In this document: in pieces, positions 53,633-64,000 of the stretch
Numbering within the stretch: the first letter of the stretch is position 1
Layout: each line of letters starts with the position of its first letter
Assembly (NCBI GenBank): GCA_051530055.1
Contig: CM121341.1
Coordinates: 6,448,001-6,512,000, forward strand
DNA: 64,000 nt
Source: Neoechinorhynchus agilis
Taxonomy: Eukaryota > Acanthocephala
Direction of reading: 5' to 3'
Translations under genes and position numbers: made by a program
Notes under the pieces: generated by a model
Told to the model about the DNA's origin: nothing
The model's input: only the letters and a program-made list of their open reading frames with translations
The model's database searches: none

Positions 53633-54832
53633 ATGAATCTCCAACTCTTTGTCTTAAGTTTTCTATTTGGCCTACTGGTTTACGCAGATGAAGGCACGTC
53701 AAACAAATGCACTTCTATATATCCGATTGAGGTGGATTTTTCGATTCAGTGTAGTTCCAGCCATGACAATGCCACTACACTTATTGAAGCTTTAAATTCG
53801 AAAGCAAATGAATCAGTAGTCAGTCTTTCAATTACAGGTGTTGGTATCGATGAAATTCCAACCAATCTACCTGACCTACTACCAAGCGTAACCACCTTAA
53901 AGCTTGGATATCCACCTTCAAAGGAATATGAGATATGCACCGGAGAATGCACAAACAAGTTCTATAACATTGAGAGACTTGAGTTGATAAATATGAATAT
54001 ATTTGAAATGGAATTCACTACACCGCATCCAAATCTCAAATATTTAACAATAGTTGGTGGAAAGATCGCACAATTGGATAAATCATTTGGGACAAAACTT
54101 CCTAATCTTAAAAGTCTCTCTATTACTTCTAGTAAACTGTCAAGCCTTGCAGTAATCAAAAAGATATGTTCACTTCGGATCTTAAACCTGCGTGAAAATA
54201 AGATAACTTCACTCGATATTGACAAAGCAACTTGTTTCCAAAACCTCATCGAACTTACTCTGCACGGAAATGCTATTGATTCGGTCACAATCGATCACGG
54301 CGCTCTACTCCAACTCAAATATCTTCTAATGGATTTCCATGGCGATCTGAATCAATTAATCAAAAATTTGAAAATTCCGAGACTGAAAATATTGAGTGTA
54401 AGAAAAACGAACAGTACGATATTTTATGTTTCGAACCTGGAAAACTTGCCTAAGCTGAAAGGTTTGTATTTTGAGGAAGGCAAATTGGAAAGAGTGCCGA
54501 TTGGTAACAAACAGACTAAGGAAAATATATTGATCCTTAGCCTTGCAAATAACAATATCAATATTGTAAACGAATCGGATTTTGAAGGATGGACGAATCT
54601 TCATCTACTTTATTTAGATCGAAACAACATCAAGAAGTTATCATCGAATTCATTCTCGAAGATGGTCAATTTAAGGGTTCTTGATTTAAGAAACAACTCT
54701 ATTTCGGAATTACACAAAGATGCTTTCCTAGGTCTACCAAGTTCCACAACAGTGTTCCTTGACGGAAATCCGATAACTACTATTCCGCCATCTATTCTTG
54801 CCAATGTGACGAGTAAAAGCAAACCGGAATAA
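53633..54832 (+). CDS. Secreted leucine-rich-repeat protein, copy F
   Basis: Intronless, 399 residues; signal peptide MNLQLFVLSFLFGLLVYA; Cys insert ICTGECTNKF; LRRs to ~residue 380; tail ending TSKSKPE. Full-length tandem sister of copy E. Identity to E is higher in the 3' third and upstream spacer than in the middle, which suggests gene conversion (inference). Confidence 0.86.
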   Translation: MNLQLFVLSFLFGLLVYADEGTSNKCTSIYPIEVDFSIQCSSSHDNATTLIEALNSKANESVVSLSITGVGIDEIPTNLPDLLPSVTTLKLGYPPSKEYEICTGECTNKFYNIERLELINMNIFEMEFTTPHPNLKYLTIVGGKIAQLDKSFGTKLPNLKSLSITSSKLSSLAVIKKICSLRILNLRENKITSLDIDKATCFQNLIELTLHGNAIDSVTIDHGALLQLKYLLMDFHGDLNQLIKNLKIPRLKILSVRKTNSTIFYVSNLENLPKLKGLYFEEGKLERVPIGNKQTKENILILSLANNNINIVNESDFEGWTNLHLLYLDRNNIKKLSSNSFSKMVNLRVLDLRNNSISELHKDAFLGLPSSTTVFLDGNPITTIPPSILANVTSKSKPE

Positions 54833-55034
54833 AATCCACAAATGGAAAAAGGTCAATAAATTAAATAACGCTTTACTGTTGAGTTGTGTGCTTAAATCGT
54901 GAAATCACGTTACCAAAGACATCTAATTTTGAAATCAGTGAGAAGGCGAAAACAATCCAATGCCATGTTTACCCGAAACTCTTTTTAAAGTGAAATCACT
55001 TACTCCATTCTCGTTTTCCTCTCCTAATTTTCTC

Positions 55035-55550
55035 TTCCGACGCGCGTGATGAGATGACCCGAGCTCGATTGTTGGCGGTCTCTTCGAAGGAATCTGATGC
55101 CTGGCTGAACGCCGTTCCTTCTTTCGGAAATGTACTCACAGACGAAACATAAGGATCGGAGTGTCCTTACGACTTCCCGTGGCGAGAAGGGAAATCCCCT
55201 GGGACGCCACTTGTGTGGAGCACCCTTTTCCTGTCCAATCTAAGATATTCCTCGTGATGTGAAGGAGGCGCTGTAATTGCAGCGGAGGAACGCAAGCAGG
55301 GCTTAGTAAGCCGAGCTCTTGAGGGCACGCCACTACGTCCCTTTCGGCGTTGAGACGCTCGGAGTATTCGGTGCTGAGACCAAGAACTTCACGGCGGATC
55401 TTTCAAGGAAGATGAGGATCGCAACACCAAGAGCAGGAATCTTATTCCTGCAAAACATAGTTCTCGCGATCCAGCGCGGCAAAGCTGCAAGTGTCCTTGC
55501 GACGATTCCGAGTGGTGAAGAGATAGATCTGAGAAGCTAGCAACGACGCT
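55035..55550 (+). mobile_element. Retroelement tail fragment
   Basis: Encodes pieces typical of the tail of invertebrate reverse-transcriptase proteins: TRARLLAVSSKESDAWLNAV, then a basic segment, then YVPFGVETLGVFG and LAIQRGKAASVLATIPSGEE. Broken; family not determined. GC content is clearly above that of the neighbouring LRR genes. Confidence 0.6.
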
Positions 55551-55574
55551 ATGCAGAAATAAAATGTACAGATG

Positions 55575-55620
55575 CAAAAAATAAAGACGGATTATTTCAT
55601 CGATCATAACAAAAATTGCA
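55575..55620. repeat. Single copy of the 72-bp array unit
   Basis: AAAGACGGATTATTTCATCG followed by ATCATAACAAAAATTGCA matches units at 44140-45660. It sits right after the retroelement tail at 55035-55550, suggesting the tandem array grew from a retroelement 3' end. Confidence 0.7.
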
Positions 55621-56289
55621 AAGGGAGAATGGAAAAGGTTCCGGCTGTTTAAGTTTTAAGCATTGTTTTAAAGTTAAAACGGAATTTCCAACTCAGCACA
55701 CTTGTTACCCAATGGAATGGGATTTCTCGTAAAAACGTTTATGAATGACTTTACGTTCAAAATGATATAACCCATACTGAGGTTTGAGGCTTACTCTAAC
55801 AACAACAAGATTTATTCGTCAAGAGTCCATTTTTAAATAATTGAGCTACTTATCAATCCTGTGAGCATGAGATTACTAGATCAGCGAGCCAAGTTGATCC
55901 ATTTAAAGCTCCTTTTTGCCCAGTTAGAGGAGTGTGCCCAAGGGTAAGAGAGGTTATTAAAGTTCGATAAGAAAAGGCGTTGAAAGGTTAGTCGCTGTTC
56001 GGATGGTCGACCACGTGAGAAAAAAACTAGGCCAGCGATTGCCCAGGAATTCCATACAACCCGAGTGGACTTATCGTTCAGACCGAGACGATTGGCTCGT
56101 TTTGCCTTCGCGCCAGCGATCTTTAGCAGGCGTTTAAGCTTTAAGAGGTCGCGGGTGGGTGAGCAATATTGGGTGAAGGTATATCGTAAAATGTTGATTG
56201 ATAATCGGGCGGGCTCGCCTCCTGATTGAAAAATTCATAAAATGCGTTCCTCAGCGCAATTTTACCGATTCTAGACCTAGATTTTATTA
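55621..56289. other. Spacer, probably LINE 3' region
   Basis: No ORF with homology; lies downstream of the reverse-transcriptase remnant on the minus strand and may be its untranslated end. Confidence 0.3.
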
Positions 56290-58090
56290 ATAACTGGGAT
56301 TTGAGTGGATTCAGCTAGAGGTCCATGTGAGGTAGAACGTTTGATAGAAAGGATAGGAGAGAAACCATTTTCTTTTTCGCCCTCAAATAGTTGCATTCTT
56401 TAATGACTGCGATAATATCATCAGCGTAGAGGGTAATAGCTTTGCAAACATTACAATTTTGAACAATATATTTTGTTGCCAAGCAAAAAAGAATTGGAGA
56501 CAGTGGTGAGCCTTGAGGCACGCCCTTGGTCTGATACAATGTTCTTCGAAAAGGGTCGTCTTGGAAAAAGAAGGACTTTGAAACGAGTGTGTTATTGACC
56601 CGGGCGATTATGTTGTGCGGATAGTTAAAAAATTTCATTGTCTTAATTATAAAATCGATATCGATGTTATCAAATGCCTTTGAAATGTCCAAAGAAATTT
56701 AGACATTTGTTCGGGTGCCTGTAGAAATTATCCATTATTTCTCGGATTGCGGTATGTACAGATTTGTTGGGTAAGAAACCATGGCAGCGCGGATCAATGT
56801 AATTGTGTTTCAATGCAAATTGCAAAATAGAACGAGCTAATGCTCTCTCGTAGATGGAGACCAGAGAGTTTTGGATTGCAATTGGTCTAACGTCGTTCGA
56901 TGGTCTAACTTTACGGCGCTTGTTTTTGACCAGAAAAATCCGCTTGGCTGTGTTAATCGATACCCATTCACGTGGGGGCGCACGAATTATAGCTTTTGCC
57001 AAAAGACCAATGTTGATACTGGATAAAACATCGATGGCCTTGAAGGAAGCAGAGGGGTCGTTAGATGAGACCTTATTCTTGGAACCCCAGTGCGTGTAGA
57101 AACAACCTTTTTACGGGAGCCTGAGCAACTGCTGACGGAATCACTCGACTGAGGCTATTAGAAATAGAGGTAGTAAAAGCCTCAAGAAGCCTCTCCAATC
57201 GTTTTTCTATATGCTGTATCGCGGTAGCGATTCTCAAGTCCACCATTCTCAAAATGTTTGTTGAAAAGTCGCTCAGGATCTTGTCTATATCTTTCCCCTC
57301 GTTACAGCTTGAGACGGCCTCCAAGTGAATGCGAGAATGGGGTTGGTCTGTATTCGAATTATTTCTCAAGAAAGATAACCGAGACTCCAAGTTCTTTTTT
57401 TGTTGGATCAGAGGGGCTTTATTTTGAGCCCAAGCAACATATTGTTAGAAGACAGAGCAATTTTTCGCGAAAGCGCAATGACCAATTTGTCCACAGTTTT
57501 TAATTCCTTTTGAACAATTTGAGCCACAGTGTCGTTCGCCTCAATACCCGCATTTGGTTATCTTAGATGGGCAACGTTGAATCCAATGACTCCACTGCTG
57601 ACAACCTGCGCATCGAGGAAAAGTGAAATCGTCCATTTGGCAACAAAAGAGATTTCCATTGACTGAAAAAACATCGCTTGGATATCAGGGAATTTCTCGT
57701 TTCTATATCGGCTTTCAGGACTGCCCTCGGAATTGGTTTACCGTTGTTTCGGGACTTCAAAAAAAATTGAATTTTGCATCCGAATTTGGATTCAAATAAC
57801 CTTTTGTCATCCAATTCGATGTCCGGAGAACGACCCGACACAATAAAAGTCGACATGTATGAAGAGTTCTCGAAGACAACACCCTGCTCGTTGAACGAAT
57901 CCAAGAAAGTTTGATAGAGACGTCTGTTCGATTCATTTGTAAGGTAAACCTTGAGCTTGCCATCGAAGTATGTGACCTTTAGGATACGTTGGATGTCGTC
58001 ATTGAACGATCGGAGCCATGGAATGAGAAATTTTTTATACAAGGTTTCCCTTGATTGAAATGGATGATATAGAGATGGAATATGGCCACC
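56290..58090 (-). mobile_element. Non-LTR retrotransposon (LINE): ORF1-like part and reverse transcriptase
   Basis: From high to low coordinate: an ORF1-like protein (58042-57563) whose adjacent frame continues into a CCHC knuckle (CAGCQQWSHWIQRC, ~57600); a middle frame (57390-57073); then the reverse transcriptase (57002-56315) with DVRPIAIQNSLVSIYERALA, DISKAFDNID, the motif GVPQGSPLSP and the catalytic YADD box. Several frame changes separate the parts and no endonuclease was seen, so the copy is dead. Confidence 0.75.
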
Positions 58091-58409
58091 TGTTTATCGG
58101 ATTCTCCAGGAAATTTGGAGTGACGGATTGTATGCTGTCTGCTTTATCGATGGGAAGAATTTGATTCTTTTGTTCCGGAGACAAAGGAGTCTTCAGAAAG
58201 TTGGGTGGCCGTGCGCCACCCTCCGCCGCAACGTTCGATTACGAAAACGTTGCTAATTGTTGGTTCTTGCGAAAGCATCGATTTCGACGACTGTGTACTG
58301 TCGGCGCAACCGAGCTTAGCTACTTTCGTCACTACGAAACAATAACCTGATCTGGAAGAAACCTAAACGATTTCACTTAAAAGAATGTCGCTGAGACCCG
58401 TGTGGACCG

Positions 58410-59519
58410 ATGGAACATTGCTATAATCGCGGCTGTGGAAAGAAGTTTGATCCGTCTTCCAACGCAGAGGATTCTTGTCGCTATCATCCAGGGGAGCCGT
58501 TTTTTCATGATGCGTACAAGGGATGGTCTTGCTGTAACCAAAAGTCAGTTGATTTCACTACTTTTCTTGATTTCGAACCGTGTGCTCGTGGCAAGCATTC
58601 TAGCGTCAAACGAGCCGAACCCGAAAAAAAGAAGGTGACTATTGAAAAAATTGAACAAAATAATAAACCAAAGGAAATGCCGCGACCTTGTGAAAACGAT
58701 CCAATGCTCGATTTGACCGTTAAATACACTGCAGCGTTTGAGAAATATATAAAACAGTCAAATCAATCAAAGGGTAATTCGAGCGCAATCGCCGATAACA
58801 CCAACGACCGATGCATGAATATTGCAAATGCGTGGTTAAACCTTTTTATAGAGCGTAAAAAAAATTAGGTCGTAATCGCCATCTTAAAATTTTTTTAGTT
58901 TAGTCTCTAGTTTTCATTGTCCCTTTCGATGCATTTTATCTTCTTCTTTTTTTGGAGTTTAATCCATTTGCTTTAAGGGTTGCATGGCTATCCGATCCAC
59001 CAGCACTGAATCATCCCCGTGTTCTTTTCATCCGGGCGATGCTATTTTTCACGAAGGAATGAAGTATTGGTCATGCTGCCGACGAAAAACCAGCGACTTT
59101 CATAATTTTCTTCAACAAGAAGGATGCGAGATTGGCGAGCATAAATGGGCTAGTGAGCAAAATCAGAACTCTTCATTAGTTAACAATGAAGCCAAATGTA
59201 AGGACGCGATTTCAGTTAGATCCAAGGTCTTGTGGTGGCGCTGACCTCGCGCTTTAAGCACGATTTCTATCAGATGGGTTCGTTCATTGTGCTTGTAATC
59301 TATTGCAGCGATCTCGTAGGAGACCAAATCGTGATCAAATCCAATCAGGTTCATATATCCGTGAAGTTGAATTGCAAGGATGGTCGATACGATAAACATT
59401 TTGTTCTTTATGGCATCATTGATCAGACCAAGTCTTACGCTGAGGCAAGCAGGAACAAACTCGAGATTAAACTTATGAAGTTACATCCAACTGGATCGTG
59501 GCCTAAGCTAGAAAAATAG
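58410..59519 (+). CDS. CHORDC1: CHORD-domain protein (CHORDC1/morgana)
   Basis: HSP90 co-chaperone. Exon 1 (58410-58829) holds CHORD I ([12 protein letters not shown] ... [13 protein letters not shown] ... GWSCC). Exon 2 (58978-59202) holds CHORD II ([20 protein letters not shown]). Exon 3 (59259-59519) holds the CS domain starting HDFYQMG. In-frame joins need GC-AG (58830-58977) and GA-AG (59203-59258); the second gives gapless alignment CKHDFYQMG to CRHDWHQTG. Total 301 residues (human 332). In CHORD II the first zinc ligand pair is spaced unusually (C-M-N-I-A-N-G-C), so the exon 1 end is less certain. Confidence 0.85.
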
Positions 59520-59660
59520 AAATGCGTTTCGCGAAATAAACAAGCTTACACACTTGCACTTTCGAGTGACAAAGCAATGAATCAATGAAAATCGCTTTTG
59601 TCTAAGATAAGACTTGATCAAACTTTTTTCCGATGTTGCACTTGTGACTCTTCAAAACGA

Positions 59661-59787
59661 CACAATTTATTGGATATCCGTGTTTAAAACAAGGTGTTTT
59701 TTTATAAAACGGCCATAAAATCGAAATTTAGAAGTTAACTGACATTGCTTTCGATCTAAAAGCCATAAATAATGAAATCGCTTTCGT
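59661..59787. repeat. Dispersed repeat, second copy
   Basis: Matches 46247-46360. It leads into 59985-60060 (CCATACACGGCC ... GGTCATCGCTCAATGCCCC), whose text recurs in diverged form at ~61340-61400, flanking the 246-bp array on both sides. Confidence 0.8.
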
Positions 59788-60054
59788 TCTGCTTTTATTC
59801 AAACGATAGTAATGGATCGAACAGCGGATATTTCACTCATGAACAACCAGTGAACAGGATGTTTTCCGCTGCGAATCAGAATGGCACTGAGTTTGTGTTC
59901 GTGGTTAGTTTGTCACTTAACGTCGCTAAGATCTAATTTGTCGAAATCGCAGAATTTAACGGACTCATCTCACTATGATAGATATTTTTTCCATACACGG
60001 CCGTACGGACACACAGTCCACCGATTTCGGTCTGGGAAACGCTGGTCATCGCTC

Positions 60055-61284
60055 AATGCCCCAAGACCGTCCGCTTAAAAGTTTGTACATCCCTCTGGGT
60101 TCTCCGATACCTCCAGGAGGCTAAACTCATGAGCGAGTTTCCTCCTTTCAGCAGTATTTCGTTCCCTTTGATGTGGGTCATTGGCGGTAACGGATTCGAG
60201 CCCGTTGACCCTAACTGGGATCTGGAGCATTAGTCCCCTTGAGCACCTCAGCACTCTACGGAATGTACAAACTTCGCCACTTTGGCCTGGATTAGTGTTC
60301 AATGCCCCAAGACCGTCCGCTTAAAAGTTTGTACATCCCTCTGGGTTCTCCGATACCTCCATGAGGCTAAACTCATGAGTGAGTTTCCTCCTTTCAGCAG
60401 TATTTCGTTCCCTTTGATGTGGGTCATTGGCGGTAACGGATTCGAGCCCGTTGACCCTAACTGGGATCTGGAGCATTAGTCCCCTTGAGCACCTCAGCAC
60501 TCTACGGAATGTACAAACTTCGCCACTTTGGCCTGGATTAGCGTTCAATGCCCCAAGACCGTCCGCTTAAAAGTTTGTACATCCCTCTGGGTTCTCCGAT
60601 ACCTCCAGGAGGCTAAACTCATGAGCGAGTTTCCTCCTTTCAGCAGTATTTCGTTCCCTTTGATGTGGGTCATTGGCGGTAACGGATTCGAACCCGTTGA
60701 CCCTAACTGGGATCTGGAGCATTAGTCCCCTTGAGCACCTCAGCACTCTACGGAATGTACAAACTTCGCCACTTTGGCCTGGATTAGCGTTCAATGCCCC
60801 AAGACCGTCCGCTTAAAAGTTTGTACATCCCTCTGGGTTCTCCGATACCTCCAGGAGGCTAAACTCATGAGTGAGTTTCCTCCTTTCAGCAGTATTTCGT
60901 TCCCTTTGATGTGGGTCATTGGCGGTAACGGATTCGAACCCGTTGACCCTAACTGGGATCTGGAGCATTAGTCCCCTTGAGCACCTCAGCACTCTACGGA
61001 ATGTACAAACTTCGCCACTTTGGCCTGGATTAGCGTTCAATGCCCCAAGACCGTCCGCTTAAAAGTTTGTACATCCCTCTGGGTTCTCCGATACCTCCAG
61101 GAGGCTAAACTCATGAGTGAGTTTCCTCCTTTCAGCAGTATTTCGTTCCCTTTGATGTGGGTCATTGGCGGTAACGGATTCGAACCCGTTGACCCTAACT
61201 GGGATCTGGAGCATTAGTCCCCTTGAGCACCTCAGCACTCTACGGAATGTGCAAACTTCGCCACTTTGGCCTGGAAAGCTTTCC
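60055..61284 (-). repeat. Five tandem 246-bp units with tRNA-like Pol III boxes
   Basis: Units begin at 60055, 60301, 60547, 60793 and 61039. On the minus strand each holds GGTGCTCAAGGGG (A-box-like) and GGGTTCGAATCC (perfect B box in units 3-5; units 1-2 have GGGCTCGAATCC), about 40 nt apart, and a T-arm-like AACGG/CCGTT pair. No acceptor stem can be built, so this is a tRNA-derived, SINE-like unit and not a tRNA gene. Confidence 0.75.
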
Positions 61285-61544
61285 CATTATAGCGGTCTTA
61301 TTAGTGGCTCAGCGGGTAGTCTTTGGATAGATTTTTTTTCCATACACGGCCAAATGGATACACTGTCCACGGATTTCGCGCGGGGAAGCGCTGGTCTGCG
61401 CTCAATCTTGGGGCAAAATTGGTACCAATAAGAAATCATCATTTAAAATTAGGACGAACTACTTGTCACCGAATATTACTATCTTTCATTAATTTCTTTC
61501 AAAGGTGATTAAATTTTATTCCACAAAGGAATCACATTTCGGGG

Positions 61545-61800
61545 TATTAGTATTTAATCGTCGAAATTACTAAATCCTACTTTAATTAGTTTCTCAATTT
61601 AATCGAGCAAATAGCCAATCAACGTACATCTTTCCTCTATTGGATTTTTAACGGTCCAAAAAGCAACAAACGTACTCATTCAATAATAATGCTCATTAAT
61701 CTGGAAAATTAGTATAAAACGGGGAAAACATCAGCGAATATCGATATTTGGCCTCACTGCGCTTATAAGATATAACTCACTCTCGCGTTCCCATTAAAAT
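61545..61800 (+). promoter_or_regulatory. Orphan PRD-type promoter copy
   Basis: Carries the same blocks as upstream of PRD1 (AGTATTTAATCGTCGAAATT, GAGCAAATAGCCAATCAACG, ATATCGATATTTGGC, TATAAGATATAA) in + orientation. No PRD coding sequence follows; instead PRD3 lies beyond it on the other strand. A shorter copy is at 47930-48030. Confidence 0.7.
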
Positions 61801-61875
61801 GTCAAAATCAAAAATTCACAAATAACTTTAAACTTTTTTTTCACCACAGCACGCAATCGTAATTCTTCTAAAAGA

Positions 61876-62746
61876 TCAGATATAAAAAATCGATCTGCAT
61901 TGGTGTTCATTGTAAATTGGGTCTTCGTTCCAATCATTTAAAGGCATCTGAATATTCCAATAAGATTCAACGAGAGTTGTGTCGCTTTTTGCTTGCTTAT
62001 TGTAGCAACTCTGTAAATCACAGTAAATGCTTCCATGAGCTACGGAATCGCCAAATTTCTATTGTACTGATGGGGCCAATAGGCGTTTGCGGTTTCGTTC
62101 TGAAAATGATTCGTGCCACAAAAGTAATAGTCGTTTGCGTGGTAATATTCAGCCGAAAAATAATGATGCTGTACGTCCGAAATCTTCGCAGGATTTCCAA
62201 TGTGATTGTTCATGTCGCTGCCGCAAACAATTTTCCCCACAGTTTGCTTTCTATCTTTAAAGCGACGGTTTCCAAACCACGACTAAAAACGCTTCTGACA
62301 AACAATATTTCCGAAATCTCGACAAACCTTCACATTTTTTGTTGGTATTTGTAATTGAAGTGAAATGTCGTTTTGTGTTTCTTTACTGGGCAATGGATTC
62401 GAACGATAAAACTCCTCCAATATCGCTATCTGCTGCTTCGTATATTTCAATCTCGGATTTTTATGTGAGCGGAAGGAGGTAATGTTCTTATGCCTAAGGC
62501 AAAATTATTAATATTTAATTTAAAACGCAAACCTTTTCAATATTTTGGTTACACAACTGTGAGAAACCCTCGTCGTTTCCGCAATCGCGAATTTCGGCAA
62601 TCCTGCATTTGACAATCTTATTATTTCTCGTTTCAAAAAATCACATAAGAGTTTCCTCTGACATACGGCCGTCCCATTTGATTCAAGTTCCTTCATTCGA
62701 AAATAATAATTCCTTGAAAAGAGATCAAATTCTTACCGTAAAACAT
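61876..62746 (-). pseudogene. PRD3: broken paired-homeodomain gene
   Basis: Same exon order as PRD1. Exon 2 (PAI part) has a 1-bp deletion near its start (GAACTTGAATC for GAACTCTGAATC) and further small indels after GTCAGAGG; exon 4 has a 1-bp deletion in the RNFGDS region. The homeodomain exons are intact. The 3' end keeps a longer tail than PRD1 (…SYWNIQMPLNDWNEDP, stop at 61876-61878), which may be the ancestral C-terminus. Confidence 0.8.
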
Positions 62747-63427
62747 TTCTATGAAAACGAGTGAGCAAATTATATTTTATAAGAACCGTGAAGCTACATA
62801 TCAGTCGCTAATGCTTTCTCCATTTTATACTGATTTTTCACGCTAATGAACATTATCTTTGAATGTAGTAGTTTATTGTTTTTTTGACCATTAAGAAATC
62901 CATTAGAAAAAAGATGGACGGTGATTGGCTATTTGCTTGATTAAATGGAGAAACTAATTAAAGTAGGAGGTAATGATTTCGGCGATTGAATACCAATACT
63001 TTCAAATGTGATTTACGATGCAAATTGATTCCTTTATATTATTACATTTCGTGCCTTATCAGTGCTTATCATCCTCGACATGCCACAATCAAACAACTAT
63101 TAGAAGTGTCCATTGACTTTATTTGAGGCTCTCAGAATACCAAAATAGAAAAGAGCTTGTCACTGACGTAGACACCAGTCTCGGTTACACCTTGCGAGAT
63201 AACCTTAACTACGTAAAGTAACCTCAACACAGTCCCAAGCAAACATTTCTAAAAATTTAGTATAAAACGCGAGACAAGACTCGTAGTCGTCTAAGACTAC
63301 ATTTAGACAATGAATCTCCAACTTTTACGATGTGAGGTAACCTCAACACGAGTCCCAAGTAAACATTTCTAAAAAATTTAGTATAAAACGCGAGGCAAGA
63401 CCCGTAGTCCTCGACTAAAATCGTGCA
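62747..63427. promoter_or_regulatory. Shared spacer of the PRD3 / LRR-G pair
   Basis: Third copy of the divergent spacer. On the LRR side there are two promoters in tandem: TATAAAACGCGAGAC near 63260 leads into an aborted LRR start (ATGAATCTCCAACTTTTACG, 63309), immediately followed by TGAGGTAACCTCA (63333) and a second TATAAAACGCGAGGC near 63380 that serves LRR-G. Confidence 0.75.
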
Positions 63428-64000
63428 ATGAATATCCTATTCTTTGTCTTAAGTTTTCTATTTGGCCTACTGGTTTACGGAGATACAAGACCGTCAGACA
63501 AATGCGTTATCTTACATTCGAATAGAGTAAATTTTGCGATTCAGTGTAGTTCCCGCCATGACAATGCCACTACACTTATTGAAGCTTTAAACTCGAAAGC
63601 AAATGAATCAGTAGTCAGTCTTTCAATTGCAGGTGTTGGTATCGATGAAATTCCAAATAATCTATCTGACCTACTACCAAATGTTACCACCTTAAAGCTT
63701 AAAAATGCACCATCAAAGGAATATGAGATATGCACGAATATTTTCAAGAATATTGAGGTACTTGAGTTGATAAATATGAATATAAGTGAAATGAAATTTA
63801 CTACACCGCATCCAAATCTCATAGAATTAACAATAGTAGGTGGGGAGATGACAAAACTGGATAAATCATTTGGAACAAACCTTCCTAATCTTGAAAGTCT
63901 CTCTATTACCTCCAGTAAACTGTCAAGTCTTGGAGCAATCAAAAAGATATGTTCACTTCGGATCTTAAACCTGCGTGAAAATAAGATAACTTCACTCGAT
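63428..64000 (+). CDS. Secreted leucine-rich-repeat protein, copy G (cut by window end)
   Basis: 191 codons open to the window edge. Signal peptide identical to copies A and C (MNILFFVLSFLFGLLVYG). Lacks the ICTGECTNKF insert and reads EICTNIFKNIEVLELINM as in copy A. Partner of the broken PRD3. Confidence 0.85.
   Translation, partial: MNILFFVLSFLFGLLVYGDTRPSDKCVILHSNRVNFAIQCSSRHDNATTLIEALNSKANESVVSLSIAGVGIDEIPNNLSDLLPNVTTLKLKNAPSKEYEICTNIFKNIEVLELINMNISEMKFTTPHPNLIELTIVGGEMTKLDKSFGTNLPNLESLSITSSKLSSLGAIKKICSLRILNLRENKITSLD

Noticed and set aside
60282-61217. Repeated 65- and 75-codon frames
   Set aside because: Products of the 246-bp tandem unit.
60055-61284. Five tRNA genes on the minus strand
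   Set aside because: A and B boxes exist, but no acceptor stem or sensible anticodon arm can be formed.

Overview
The window is nuclear DNA from a compact, AT-rich animal genome. Single-copy metazoan genes (PAPSS, TFB-type methyltransferase, HCCS, DPH6, ASPH, NAA80, C7orf25/UPF0415, HMCES, a pancreatic-type lipase, CHORDC1) lie 0.1-1 kb apart and have introns of mostly 38-53 nt. Several junctions do not fit GT-AG. Some fit GA-AG, GG-AG or GC-AG. Others are insertions of 55-415 nt bounded by short direct repeats or terminal inverted repeats, whose removal restores frame and alignment. Tiny introns, GA-AG introns and transposon-like introns together recall appendicularian tunicates (Oikopleura/Fritillaria). 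That assignment is inference; no species is proven.

Layout: 0.4-4.1 kb PAPSS (+) and a TFB-like gene (-); 4.2-7.9 kb a 107-bp satellite; 8-20.9 kb secreted LRR genes, a large palindrome, a decayed satellite, a hairpin element, a FAM13-like gene and the first paired-homeodomain (PRD) gene; 21.8-26.3 kb a small membrane protein, HCCS with a four-fold repeated last exon, two small genes and DPH6; 27-31 kb three four-helix membrane proteins; 31.6-35 kb ASPH; 35.6-44.1 kb a Penelope-type fragment, NAA80, the C7orf25 homologue, HMCES with an RS tail and a secreted lipase; 44.1-48 kb a ~72-bp tandem array and remains of LTR, Penelope and LINE elements; 48-55 kb PRD2 and three LRR genes; 55-58 kb retroelement remains; 58.4-59.5 kb CHORDC1; 60-61.3 kb a 246-bp tandem array with tRNA-like promoter boxes; 61.9-64 kb PRD3 (broken) and an LRR gene cut by the window end.

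The most unusual feature is a repeated module. A gene for a secreted leucine-rich-repeat protein lies head to head with a gene for a transcription factor with only the PAI half of a paired domain plus a homeodomain. They share a 590-690 bp conserved spacer. The pair is present three times (19.5/20.2, 48.9/49.5 and 62.7/63.4 kb). At least five further copies of the PRD-side spacer survive without a PRD gene beside other LRR genes or fragments. The LRR promoters carry a near-palindromic TGAGGTWACCTCA element, usually twice. Joint regulation is inference; the arrangement is read directly from the sequence.

The second notable theme is intron gain. A 203-bp TIR element with TA target duplication sits inside PAPSS codons, and comparable insertions are found in DPH6, NAA80, the C7orf25 homologue, lipase and HCCS.
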